DNA from: Sphingobium estronivorans
GTDB lineage: Bacteria > Pseudomonadota > Alphaproteobacteria > Sphingomonadales > Sphingomonadaceae
DNA: 64,000 bases
Reading direction: 5' to 3'
Assembly (NCBI RefSeq): GCF_008692605.1
Contig: NZ_LFCT01000022.1
Coordinates: 39,062 to 103,061, forward strand
How positions within the stretch are numbered: the stretch's first letter is position 1; each line of letters starts with the position of its first letter. The notes beneath the pieces were generated by a model, which saw only the letters and a program-made list of their open reading frames with translations, searched no databases and was not told where the DNA came from. The position numbers and the translations under genes are program-made. Below, piece after piece: positions 44,287 to 51,614 of this stretch.

Positions 44287-44946
44287 ATGAACCCGTTCGA
44301 TCACGCACGTTCGTCTGCGCGCATTCACGGCGGCAGATGGCAGGACTATCATGCGCTGCACGCCTGGTTCGACGCGAGCAAGGCGACCCATTGCCATTTC
44401 TCGCATCGGGCGCTGCGGCACCATCATGAAGGGATAGCCGAGGCCGAGATGCTGTTCGGGCTGGCGATCCGGAACGCGGATGGTGCACTGGTATCGCTCG
44501 AGGCCGTGGCGAGGCAGCATATCGAGGAAGATTGTCGGTATCTACCGGCAGCGGCGGACTGGCTCGCCGATTTCGATATGCCGGACTGGTTCACGAGGCC
44601 ATCTCCCGATCCCTTCAACCTCGCGCGCACCAGCGCGCTGCGCTTTGGTGGCGAACTGGACAGCTACCTTCCACTCCACCAATGGTTTCTCGCAACCCGC
44701 GACTGGGTCGATGGGCCAGCGCATTTCTTCTTCCGGCACCATGCTTTCGGAATCTACGAGGCCGAGCACCGTTTCGGTCCCGCGATCGACAATGGCTCTG
44801 GAGGAATCGCTACCCGCGTCGTCGCCGAACAGCATGTCCGGTCGATCCTGGGGCGATTGCCTGCGGCGCCTGATGTGCTGCGCCGTCTGAAGGGGCAACG
44901 CTGGATGCTTCAGGCCGCTTCGGCTGAAAAGATCGGGTTGGATTGA
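44287..44946 (+). CDS. Tandem DUF6915 protein
   Basis: A 219-residue protein made of two copies of the DUF6915 unit. Copy 1 has SSARIHGGRWQDYHALHAWF and RHHHEGIAEAEMLFG, and copy 2 has SALRFGGELDSYLPLHQWF and RHHAFGIYEAEHRFG. Both carry the RHH...GI...E...FG core and end with a RQH/EQHV motif. This looks like an internal duplication of a family that is normally single-copy at about 100 residues. AGGAGAG lies before the ATG. It probably shares the PcfJ unit. Confidence 0.75.
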   Translation: MNPFDHARSSARIHGGRWQDYHALHAWFDASKATHCHFSHRALRHHHEGIAEAEMLFGLAIRNADGALVSLEAVARQHIEEDCRYLPAAADWLADFDMPDWFTRPSPDPFNLARTSALRFGGELDSYLPLHQWFLATRDWVDGPAHFFFRHHAFGIYEAEHRFGPAIDNGSGGIATRVVAEQHVRSILGRLPAAPDVLRRLKGQRWMLQAASAEKIGLD

Positions 44947-44975
44947 GGCGTGCTCCGAGACCGGCTCTTGCAGTC

Positions 44976-45005
44976 TGATTGCATTTTGTTATATTGATTG
45001 CAATC
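44976..45005. promoter_or_regulatory. Candidate operator of the FitAB-like pair
   Basis: TGATTGCATT (44976-44985) and TGATTGCAAT (44995-45004) are near-identical and 19 bases apart. GATTGCA (44977-44983) and TGCAATC (44999-45005) also form an inverted repeat. It lies about 27 bases before the antitoxin start, where an autoregulatory Arc-type operator would be expected. Confidence 0.45.
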
Positions 45006-45031
45006 CTGTCATTTTATGAGATTGGAAGCAA

Positions 45032-45286
45032 ATGGCATCCGTCACCGTTCGCAACATCCCGGATGAAGTTCATCGGGCTTTGCGCGTGCGCGCAGCCCAG
45101 CATGGCCGCAGCACCGAAGCCGAAATTCGCATCATCCTGGAGCAGGCCGCGATGCCGGAGGGAAGAAGGCTCATGGGTTCGGCACTTTCCGAAATCTGGG
45201 GCACCGCTGGGTTGACCGAGGAAGAGGCGGCGGCAATCGAAGGCGCGAGGGATCGCCGCCCCGCGACGCCAATGAGCTTCGACTGA
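45032..45286 (+). CDS. FitA-like Arc-type antitoxin
   Basis: An 84-residue ribbon-helix-helix antitoxin. The N-terminus ASVTVRNIPDEVHRALRVRA is the Arc/FitA DNA-binding strand-helix, followed by QHGRSTEAEIRIIL. The C-terminal 45 residues would wrap the toxin. The stop overlaps the toxin start (ATGATC), and repeated TGATTGCA sites lie upstream for autorepression. Confidence 0.85.
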   Translation: MASVTVRNIPDEVHRALRVRAAQHGRSTEAEIRIILEQAAMPEGRRLMGSALSEIWGTAGLTEEEAAAIEGARDRRPATPMSFD

Positions 45287-45708
45287 TGATCGTTGTAGAT
45301 ACCAATGTCATTTCCGAAATGGCAAAACCGCAACCTTCGATTTCCGTCCGGCGCTGGCTTGATGCCCAACCCTTTGATGCCCTTTATCTGACGACTATCA
45401 CGATGGCGGAGATGCGTTTCGGCATCATGGTTCTACCTGCAAGCAAGCGGCGGAGTTTTCTCGAAGCAGCGTTGGAGCGCACGGAACAGCTGTACGCAGG
45501 TCGAATCCTGTCGTTCGATCAGGATGCAGCGCGGCACTACGCGGACCTTGCCACTCTTGCCCGCGCGAAAGGCAAGGGGTTCCCCGCACCGGACGCCTAT
45601 ATTGCGGCGATCGCGGCAGCTAACGGATTTATCGTCTCAACACGTGATACGGCACCATTCGAGGCCGCAGGCCTTGGCGTCATCAATCCCTGGCTCAGCA
45701 CCAACTGA
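45286..45708 (+). CDS. FitB/VapC-like PIN-domain toxin
   Basis: A 140-residue PIN-domain ribonuclease of the FitB type. Catalytic acidic residues are visible in MIVVDTNVISEM (D5), EMRFG (E46 region), FPAPDAYIAAIA (D104 region) and FIVSTRDTAPF. It overlaps its antitoxin gene by one base, the usual layout. It is expected to cleave RNA when the antitoxin is lost, thus stabilising the plasmid. Confidence 0.9.
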   Translation: MIVVDTNVISEMAKPQPSISVRRWLDAQPFDALYLTTITMAEMRFGIMVLPASKRRSFLEAALERTEQLYAGRILSFDQDAARHYADLATLARAKGKGFPAPDAYIAAIAAANGFIVSTRDTAPFEAAGLGVINPWLSTN

Positions 45709-45736
45709 ATTTCGCACGGAGAGGGCACGCGACATT

Positions 45737-46327
45737 TTGACCGACCAAGAACAGACTCCCGATCTTGCGGACGCCATGCTTGCCGCGTGGGATTTCGCGG
45801 CGTCCGCCCATCTTGGCCAGTTCGTTCCCGGTTCCGAGCTACCCTATCTCAAGCATCTCGGCGCCGTCGCGATGGAGGTTCTGGCCGCCCATCAGGTCGA
45901 GCCAATGCCTGATATCGCGCTGGCCGTGACCTGTGCGATCCTCCATGACTGTATCGAGGACCAGGGCGTCGAGCATAGCACATTGCGCAAGCGTTTCGGA
46001 CCGGCTGTCGCCGACGGTGTGCAGGCGCTCTCCAAGCTCGAAAATCTTTCCAAGGCGGACGCTATGGCAGATAGCTTGGTTCGCATAGAGCGTCAGCCCC
46101 AGGCCATCTGGTGCGTGAAGCTCGCCGACCGGATCTGCAATCTGAGGGGCGCACCTGAGCATTGGAAGCCGGTTCGGATCGAGCGCTATCGAGAGGAGGC
46201 CCGTCTCATCCTCGATCGGCTCGGTTCCGCGCACCGTCATCTGGCCTCCCGACTGTCCGCTCATATCAACCGATATCCTGAACCTCCCGCCGAACGATCC
46301 TGCGCGCAGCCCGGCAATCTTGCATAG
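45737..46327 (+). CDS. HD-domain (RelA/SpoT hydrolase-like) protein
   Basis: About 196 residues with the HD fold of the (p)ppGpp hydrolase/MESH1 type. Metal ligands appear in YLKHLGAV, AILHDCIED and VKLADRICNL. No synthetase or TGS/ACT domain follows, so it is a small single-domain enzyme that could degrade alarmones or related nucleotides. I choose TTG 45737 with GGAGAGG eleven bases upstream; ATG 45779 is an alternative. It lies 28 bases after the toxin gene, possibly in one transcript. The last 15 residues look disordered. Confidence 0.7.
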   Translation: MTDQEQTPDLADAMLAAWDFAASAHLGQFVPGSELPYLKHLGAVAMEVLAAHQVEPMPDIALAVTCAILHDCIEDQGVEHSTLRKRFGPAVADGVQALSKLENLSKADAMADSLVRIERQPQAIWCVKLADRICNLRGAPEHWKPVRIERYREEARLILDRLGSAHRHLASRLSAHINRYPEPPAERSCAQPGNLA

Positions 46328-46368
46328 CTGGTTAGCTGAGCTATCCTGGCCTCGGCAGGAGGCAGAAT

Positions 46369-46683
46369 ATGGATGTAACCCCATTCAGTCGCGCGGCGGC
46401 AGACAAGGCGCTCGATCGGTTGATCGCTATTGCCCAGTCTGACACGGGACAGTCGCGCCGGGTTGCCAACTTCCTGCTTGCCTGGTGGAATGGCGATGAT
46501 TGCGGTCATTTTCCGATTGCCGATCTTTTCGGCGTCGACTGCACCATCGCCACCCATATTACCACAATCATCGGTTTTCTTGGTCAACATGAGGGTGCGA
46601 TCTACCCCGATGCCTTCGGCAAGAAACATCAAATGATCGAGTTGGTGGAGCGCTGGCGCAATTTCGACGACAAGGTGGTCTGA
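46369..46683 (+). CDS. DUF7673-like protein
   Basis: A 104-residue protein with DTGQSRRVANFLLAWWNGDD, a signature of the DUF7673 family, and a C-terminal YPDAFGKKHQMIELVERW. The ATG has AGGAGGC upstream. Small acidic protein of unknown role found on plasmids. Confidence 0.65.
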   Translation: MDVTPFSRAAADKALDRLIAIAQSDTGQSRRVANFLLAWWNGDDCGHFPIADLFGVDCTIATHITTIIGFLGQHEGAIYPDAFGKKHQMIELVERWRNFDDKVV

Positions 46684-46807
46684 TCAGATCGTCGGCCCGC
46701 CGGTTGTGCCGCGGGCGTCATAACGCAGCGCTCAAAACCGCAATGTTACGCTGATCGAAACCGGCGGGATCTCCACGCCTGGTCCATCTTGCTTGCCCCA
46801 AGGCATC

Positions 46808-46868
46808 CCGTCAGCGCGAAGGCGCTGACGGAGGGGCGCTCGCGCGCCCGCTCGGCCGAAGGGCCGAG
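46808..46868 (+). other. Two consecutive GAAG-loop hairpins
   Basis: CCGTCAGCGC-GAAG-GCGCTGACGG (46808-46831) and CTCGGCC-GAAG-GGCCGAG (46851-46868) are perfect stems with the same four-base loop. They have no T-run and run straight into the purine-tract element in front of the DUF736 gene, so they may form a structured leader. Confidence 0.55.
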
Positions 46869-46888
46869 GAGAGGAGGGGGAGAGAGGA
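46866..46888 (+). promoter_or_regulatory. Purine-tract element 11
   Basis: GAGGAGAGGAGGGGGAGAGA, beginning inside the second hairpin and ending 49 bases before the DUF736 gene. Confidence 0.5.
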
Positions 46889-46937
46889 TTGTGTCCCGGA
46901 CAAAGGGTTCGGGAGAAGCACCTCTAGGAGAAGTCCC

Positions 46938-47456
46938 ATGAACATCGGTTCGATCAGCCAGAATGAGAGCGGCACCTTCCTCGGCAAGATCTCGACTCTG
47001 ACCGTCAGTCTGACGATTGCGTTGCGCGAAGTGCACTCGACCAATCCCCGGGCGCCAAAATATGAAATCTTCGCGCTCTCGGCAGCCAAGCAATGGGTCC
47101 AGGTTGGTGCGTTCTTTGAACTGCCGGCCAATGGCACCGGCGAGATGTTCCTCAATGGTAAGATCGAGGATCCAAGCTTCGACAAGCCGCTCTACATCTC
47201 CGCCTTCCGGCAGGACGACGGCTCGTACAACATCGTCTGGTCGCGCCCCAACCGCAAGCGCGACGTCGACGCTGCAATGGCGCCTCGCCAAGCCGATTCG
47301 GGTCTGCCGCCGCTGCCGGGTGGAGAAGCCGCGCCTGCGGGCGGTGATGGCCTGGGCGAAAGCACCGCGCAGGGCGGCTTCGGCGAAGAACAACCCCGGT
47401 CCGGCCGCGGCAAGCGTCAGCAGCAGACGGGCTCCGACGAAACCATCGCGGCCTGA
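46938..47456 (+). CDS. DUF736 family protein
   Basis: A 172-residue protein. The first 110 residues are DUF736: NIGSISQNESGTFLGKISTL, then APKYEIFALSAAKQWVQVG and an IVWSRPNRKRDVD motif. The rest is a Gly/Gln-rich disordered tail. DUF736 genes are almost constant on rhizobial and sphingomonad plasmids, usually near conjugation genes; function is unknown. AGGAG precedes the ATG and a strong terminator follows it. Confidence 0.88.
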   Translation: MNIGSISQNESGTFLGKISTLTVSLTIALREVHSTNPRAPKYEIFALSAAKQWVQVGAFFELPANGTGEMFLNGKIEDPSFDKPLYISAFRQDDGSYNIVWSRPNRKRDVDAAMAPRQADSGLPPLPGGEAAPAGGDGLGESTAQGGFGEEQPRSGRGKRQQQTGSDETIAA

Positions 47457-47471
47457 TCCATCCTCTCCCCA

Positions 47472-47499
47472 CCGCGCATGACCTGCTCTGCATGCGCGG
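47472..47499 (+). other. Hairpin downstream of DUF736
   Basis: CCGCGCATG (47472-47480) and CATGCGCGG (47491-47499) form a perfect nine-base stem just before the true terminator. Confidence 0.5.
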
Positions 47500-47504
47500 T
47501 TCCT

Positions 47505-47548
47505 ACAGGGTCCGTTTCGTCCCCCTCGAAACGGACCCTGTCTTTTTT
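47505..47548 (+). terminator. Strong intrinsic terminator
   Basis: ACAGGGTCCGTTTCG (47505-47519) and CGAAACGGACCCTGT (47527-47541) make a perfect 15-base stem with a seven-base loop, followed by CTTTTTT. It ends the DUF736 transcript. Confidence 0.9.
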
Positions 47549-47574
47549 CATGCCTATCTACGGGAGCCAGGATC

Positions 47575-47820
47575 ATGCCATTCCCCATCAGCCCGCTGCT
47601 CGTCACCGCCTATCGAGAACTCGCCGCGCTGGAGCGCTTCGCGTTCCGTCGCGCGCAATTGCTCGAAGGTCTGGACTGGTCCGCCATGACCATCGAATTC
47701 AGATGTCAGGCATCCTGTAATGACGAAGAGCTGGCCAAGAACCTGTTCTCGCTCAGCGCCTACGTCGATCATCTGGAATGTCGGATGCGTTGCGCCCCCG
47801 TGCGGTCGATTTGCTGTTAA
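47575..47820 (+). CDS. Small hypothetical protein, 81 residues
   Basis: Starts at ATG 47575 after GGGAGCCAGG. The product (SPLLVTAYRELAALERFAFR, and a Cys-rich end CRMRCAPVRSICC) is short and helical. It is the only gene between the DUF736 terminator and the DUF2493 gene. Family unknown; coding is supported mainly by codon use and position. Confidence 0.5.
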   Translation: MPFPISPLLVTAYRELAALERFAFRRAQLLEGLDWSAMTIEFRCQASCNDEELAKNLFSLSAYVDHLECRMRCAPVRSICC

Positions 47821-47916
47821 CCGCGCGTACCACGCGGGCAAATCGAGTTCTCTCTCACATTTCGGTATCAGACAAGCTTCATCGCCACATTATGCGGCGC
47901 TCCAAGCACTTTCGTC

Positions 47917-48041
47917 AAGGATGAGCGGTACCCCCAATTTTGACGCGGCCTCCACTGTGCTGCGCTCCGTTACACCCACGACAAAATCGGTTCCCCCACT
48001 CCCCGCTTCGCGGCGCAGGGCGATGCCCTGCGTCCCTGACT
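47917..48041. repeat. 125-bp repeat, copy A
   Basis: This stretch is nearly the same as 50170-50294: it begins CAAGGATGAGCGG and includes AAAATCGGTTCCCCCACTCC and a hairpin-like GC-rich end, with scattered substitutions in between. It lies 76 bases upstream of the DUF2493 gene. No transposase is nearby. Confidence 0.8.
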
Positions 48042-48117
48042 AAAGCGCTCCCGCGCCACCGATGACGATCATCTTTCATCTGATCCCAGGTGAGAGAGAT
48101 ATTCTTTGGAGGTTTTC

Positions 48118-49104
48118 ATGTCCAAGTTCAATAACTTCGCCGATCTCGCCAGCTTCATCGCCTCGCAGACCGAAAATCGCGATCTCTCATCGACATACGA
48201 ACACGCTTTCATCGAGCATTCGGAGATGGCGAAGCTCAGCTTCGTTGAGGATGCGCAGCAACTCGACATGCCCGATCCAGAGCAGGTTCGGGCTGCCGTC
48301 GAGATGGTGATGCAGACGCTGTTCGACGTGCTGCGCGACACCCGGATGGAGGCCTACACCGCCGATCTTTCGTGGGGCTTTACGAACAGCTTCCATGTCG
48401 TCGCCAAGCGCATCGAAGGTCGGGAAGATGATGCCGCCAAGAAGCTGGGCGAACTGGCACGCGAATATGATCCATCCGAAATCTACGCCACCGAACTGGA
48501 AGAAACCCAGCTGCTTTGCCAGACGCTCCAGGGATGCCGACAGGCGATGGAATGCATGCGGGACCACGCGGCCGACGTGCACCGAGTGGAAACCGGTCGG
48601 CCCTTCTCGCCGGTTCGCGGCAGCAAGGTATCGGGCGGGACCACCGCGTCGATGATTGATTCGCGTGACTATCTCGCCGCGCGCGCCCGCGAACGGCGTG
48701 AGCAATTCGCGCCGGAGGGGCCGGTCGTCGTCTTTTCGGGCGGCGCAAACTGGGAGGACAGCGATCGGCTGTGGAACGGTCTCGACGCAATCAAGACGCG
48801 CATCCCCGAGATGATCCTCGCCACGACCGCGCAGACCAAGGGTTGCGACGCCATCGCGCAGGCATGGGCGGCGTCGCGGGGCGTCAAGGTCATCCAGTTC
48901 CGTCTCGACCGGAGCCTCGGCAATCGCGCCGCCTTCGTCCGCAACGACCGGATGCTGGCGTTGAAGCCCGTCGAGGCGGTGATCTGCGAGGGCACGGGTA
49001 TCCAGGCCAATCTCGCCCAGAAACTGCGCGCCGCCGGGGTGCCGCTTCATGTCGTGAAGAATGTCGGCGCCAGCCTCGCCAAGCGCACTGAACGGCGGGC
49101 GTGA
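48118..49104 (+). CDS. DUF2493 (SLOG-superfamily) protein
   Basis: A 328-residue protein. The C-terminal third is DUF2493, part of the SLOG nucleotide-binding superfamily: VVVFSGGANWEDSDRLWNGLD for the nucleotide-binding loop, then ILATTAQTKGCDAIAQAWA (about 19 residues). The N-terminal 200 residues are helical and acidic and of unknown role. GGAGG lies five to ten bases before ATG 48118. These genes are regular companions of DUF736 on plasmids. A terminator hairpin follows. Confidence 0.85.
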   Translation: MSKFNNFADLASFIASQTENRDLSSTYEHAFIEHSEMAKLSFVEDAQQLDMPDPEQVRAAVEMVMQTLFDVLRDTRMEAYTADLSWGFTNSFHVVAKRIEGREDDAAKKLGELAREYDPSEIYATELEETQLLCQTLQGCRQAMECMRDHAADVHRVETGRPFSPVRGSKVSGGTTASMIDSRDYLAARARERREQFAPEGPVVVFSGGANWEDSDRLWNGLDAIKTRIPEMILATTAQTKGCDAIAQAWAASRGVKVIQFRLDRSLGNRAAFVRNDRMLALKPVEAVICEGTGIQANLAQKLRAAGVPLHVVKNVGASLAKRTERRA

Positions 49105-49111
49105 GCCCACC

Positions 49112-49143
49112 GGAGAAGCCCCGGCTCCGGCCGGGGTTTCTCC
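49112..49143 (+). terminator. Terminator hairpin after the DUF2493 gene
   Basis: GGAGAAGCCCCGG (49112-49124) pairs with CCGGGGTTTCTCC (49131-49143) with one G-T pair, followed by TCTTTCCTTCT, so it is a plausible intrinsic terminator. Confidence 0.7.
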
Positions 49144-49254
49144 TCTTTCCTTCTGTCGGAAATGCGGCGCTCGGGGGCATCGAGCCCCGTCGCGCCGCGA
49201 AGCCCGCGCGTCCATGTCAGCGCCGCTCCGATCTCCTTCAACATCTGCGCGACC

Positions 49255-49270
49255 AAAGGGAGAGAGGGGG
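49255..49270 (+). promoter_or_regulatory. Purine-tract element 12
   Basis: AAAGGGAGAGAGGGGG, 35 bases before the next gene. Confidence 0.45.
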
Positions 49271-49305
49271 CTGGTGATGCGGTCCAACGAGGGAAGGGAA
49301 AGTCC

Positions 49306-49992
49306 ATGTCCATTACATTCCGCGTCGCCACCAACGCTGATGACCGGGCTGGTCCGGTCGCTGCGATTACCGCCCGGCACCTTGCTGCGTTTCGGCACTA
49401 TTTGCGGGAGGAAGGTAGCCGAATGGGAACGATCTTGCTCTATCCTGATCGCCCCGATGACGACTATCTTGGTTATCACTTCGAAGCGCGCATTTGCCCG
49501 CTCGCGCTCGCGAGCGTGGTGCGGGCCTTCGATCATGATGCTGATGTGATCCAGGTTCTTGAAGAAGCGCAATTCCAGGGACGGCGCGTCAGGGTTCACC
49601 GCGCCGAGGCGGATCGCAGCATCCGCATACGGCTCGCGCTGACGTCCGATCTGGGACTGGAGATCAATCCCGAAAACCTGAACGCTTCAACGCACTTCGA
49701 TACCAAGCCGAGCGACGTTCTCATCGCCTTCGAAACCGCGGTCAAGCGGATTGCCAGCGAAGAGTGTCGCGGCAATACAAGTGAAGCCTATGAAGTCTAT
49801 GCGAGCCGCGTCAGCGCGGCCATAGATGGCCTGCTGGAAGGATTGGACCCGGTCAATCGCGACGAGGCAATCCGTATCGCCGAACGATATGACTACCACA
49901 GCCAGGCTGAGCGGGATGCGGACTATGATCCAAATGCTTGCGCCCTCACTGGCATCGATATTGATTACTGCCACTGCGGACGTCATCCATGA
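49306..49992 (+). CDS. Hypothetical protein, 228 residues
   Basis: ATG 49306 follows GAGGGAAGGGAAAG. Features are an LYPDRPDDDYLGYHFEARIC stretch, a basic strand (QGRRVRVHRAEADRSIRIRL) and a C-terminal CALTGIDIDYCHCGRHP with three cysteines and histidines that might bind metal. Family unknown. It stands as a single-gene unit. Confidence 0.6.
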   Translation: MSITFRVATNADDRAGPVAAITARHLAAFRHYLREEGSRMGTILLYPDRPDDDYLGYHFEARICPLALASVVRAFDHDADVIQVLEEAQFQGRRVRVHRAEADRSIRIRLALTSDLGLEINPENLNASTHFDTKPSDVLIAFETAVKRIASEECRGNTSEAYEVYASRVSAAIDGLLEGLDPVNRDEAIRIAERYDYHSQAERDADYDPNACALTGIDIDYCHCGRHP

Positions 49993-50350
49993 GAGCGCGA
50001 ACGGATCGGGCCTCGGTACGGTCGGCATTGGCCGTGTCACCTGGAACGGCTCGCTCGCATGCCGCGCGGACCCTTCGGTCCGCACGCTGCTACGCCTTGC
50101 CGGAGGTCTCCCGACGAGAGGGAAAATCTCACTATATTCCCATTGTGCCAGGCGGAGCGGGGCCGCGTGCAAGGATGAGCGGTCCCCCCAATTTTCACAG
50201 GGCCTCCACTGCGCTGCGCTCCGTTCCATCCCTGAGAAAATCGGTTCCCCCACTCCCCGCTTCGCGGCGCGGGCCGGTGGCCCGCGTCCTTGACCCGACC
50301 CCGCTCCGCCCGCGCGCCCTGACCCCGTCAGTTCAGGACAGGAGGAATGC
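49993..50350. other. Intergenic region carrying repeat copy B
   Basis: About 360 bases without a credible gene. The main content is the second copy of the 125-bp repeat. A GGAGGA site precedes the next start codon. Confidence 0.5.
50170..50294. repeat. 125-bp repeat, copy B
   Basis: Copy of 47917-48041, same length. Both copies lie on the same strand, 56 (B) and 76 (A) bases upstream of a short gene start. The start CAAGGATGAGCGG and the block AAAATCGGTTCCCCCACTCC are identical between the two copies. Confidence 0.8.
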
Positions 50351-50575
50351 ATGCACATGATCACGAACCAACTTCGCGCCGATCACGCCGCCTATCTTGC
50401 AGCCTGCGCCAATGCCGAAAACCGCGCGCTGCACAGCTTCTTCGACCAGCATGTCATCGTTGACGAGGAAGCAGGCTATATCGTGCTGGACGAAGGCGAC
50501 CATGATCCGTTGCCGATGACGGTCATCGACCGGATCGTCTACACCGTTACCGGCCAAATGCTGGACAACTATTGA
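50351..50575 (+). CDS. Small hypothetical protein, 74 residues
   Basis: Starts at ATG 50351 (or the out-of-frame ATG at 50347 is a decoy) with AGGAGG seven bases upstream. The product is acidic (DEEAGYIVLDEGDHDPLPM) with a C-terminal VIDRIVYTVTGQMLDNY. It is followed by a clear terminator. Family unknown. Confidence 0.6.
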   Translation: MHMITNQLRADHAAYLAACANAENRALHSFFDQHVIVDEEAGYIVLDEGDHDPLPMTVIDRIVYTVTGQMLDNY

Positions 50576-50582
50576 CCGACAC

Positions 50583-50609
50583 GGGAGGGCTGCGGCTCTC
50601 CCTTTTTTT
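50583..50609 (+). terminator. Intrinsic terminator
   Basis: GGGAGGGC (50583-50590) pairs with GCTCTCCC (50595-50602), one mismatch, followed by seven T. It ends the preceding small gene. Confidence 0.85.
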
Positions 50610-50623
50610 GCTGTCGGATATGT

Positions 50624-50654
50624 GGACATGGCGGGCATCGAGCCCGCCATGTCC
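50624..50654. terminator. Hairpin between convergent genes
   Basis: GGACATGGCGGGC (50624-50636) and GCCCGCCATGTCC (50642-50654) are a perfect 13-base inverted repeat with five-base loop. It lies between convergent genes and probably stops minus-strand transcription from the TraC/TraD-like gene. Confidence 0.6.
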
Positions 50655-50685
50655 AGGCGCAGCGTGCCGCCGCGCCGGGTCTGTT

Positions 50686-50904
50686 TCAGGCACCCAAGCG
50701 CTTCTGCGCTTCGTCCGGTCCCAGCGTCTTGATCCGGTCAACGATGCGCGCCAGCTTCTTGGGTTCGAGCTTCAGCAAGCCCGCTTTTTCCACGACAATA
50801 ATCGCGTTTTGCCGCTCGCGATCTTCCAGCAGCTTCAGCCGTGCGTCGAGCCTGTTCTGCTCGGCGGCTATCGCCGCGCGTTCCTGTTCCAATGTCTTTG
50901 CCAT
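50686..50904 (-). CDS. TraC/TraD-like conjugal transfer protein (small relaxosome protein)
   Basis: A 72-residue coiled-coil protein, MAKTLEQERAAIAAEQNRLD followed by LEDRERQNAIIVVEKAGL and KKLARIVDRIKTLG. It resembles the small TraC/TraD proteins of rhizobial and sphingomonad DNA-transfer regions, which assist nicking at oriT. I start at ATG 50904 after AAGGAA; upstream codons are unlikely. It reads away from the mobilisation genes on the other side of the probable oriT. Confidence 0.7.
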   Translation of the reverse strand: MAKTLEQERAAIAAEQNRLDARLKLLEDRERQNAIIVVEKAGLLKLEPKKLARIVDRIKTLGPDEAQKRLGA

Positions 50905-51614
50905 GAGGCATTCCTTGTCCATGAGATAGGGCTCCGGACGCCCCCAGCTATAACCCGTTGGCGGGCAACAGGAAAGCCCGTCTTCAGAGCTGCGATACGG
51001 GTCGAACTGGCGGCTCGTCGGATCGTTCCTCACCGCCGATCGGGGCTCTATTCGCTTGGGGTTCCGCCGCCCTTTCAGGACTACCGCACCCCCATGCTCA
51101 CGGAGCCAAGGCCACGCCTTGTCTCCGCCCGGTCAGGTGACGATCCCCTGCCGATACAGCGGCACCGATGCTGCCGTTCGCGACCGCGCGCTGGATGCTG
51201 CGCATCCGCGCGAGATGACCACGACAGTCCTTCTTGTCGCCTGCCAAAGGCAGCGATTTTCGTTCCGCCAGACTGGCGGAACCACGCCCCGCCGGAACGG
51301 CATTTCCTCCCCATCGATGACGCGATCAGGCCGATCCAGGGCGCCTGGACCAAATCTCAGGATTTGCACACCCCACGCACCTAAAGGTGCAATTAAACTA
51401 TTGAAATAGCGTATTTTTACTCTCGAAACGGTGCGGTGCTCACGGCACCTGCCATTTCAGCGCTTGCAAAACCCAGCATTTCCGTCCTTTCCAGCGGTGC
51501 GTGCAGCACCGCGATTTTCAGGGTACTGGCTTTCCTTGTTGCTGTCCCGCGCCCATGCTATAGCGATCCCGCTTTCCGCTTTTCCCACCAGCCTCCATCA
51601 AGGAGGCTTGGGCT
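50905..51614. other. Probable oriT-bearing intergenic region
   Basis: About 710 bases between the divergent small Tra gene and the relaxosome operon. It has no credible gene. The likely oriT feature is the pair of inverted repeats at 51377-51409 next to an AT-rich stretch. Placement between divergent DNA-processing genes is the normal setting for an origin of transfer; the nick site itself cannot be fixed by eye. Confidence 0.55.
51377..51409. promoter_or_regulatory. Paired inverted repeats, candidate oriT core
   Basis: GCACCT-AA-AGGTGC (51377-51390) is followed after seven bases by CTATT-GA-AATAG (51398-51409), in an AT-rich setting. The part AAGGTGCAATTA resembles the nick region of some rhizobial oriTs, but the relaxase here is MobF, so the resemblance may mislead. 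Confidence 0.4.

Noticed and set aside
49989..50360. Similar short peptides read from the two 125-bp repeats (MSGxPNF...KSVPPLPASRR)
   Set aside because: Similarity of the peptides follows from DNA identity of the repeats; there is no ribosome binding site and the frames end in different ways.
51370..51400. MobQ-type nick site (AAGGTGCAATTA resembling rhizobial oriT)
   Set aside because: The relaxase is MobF, so a MobQ nick is not expected; kept only as part of a tentative oriT.
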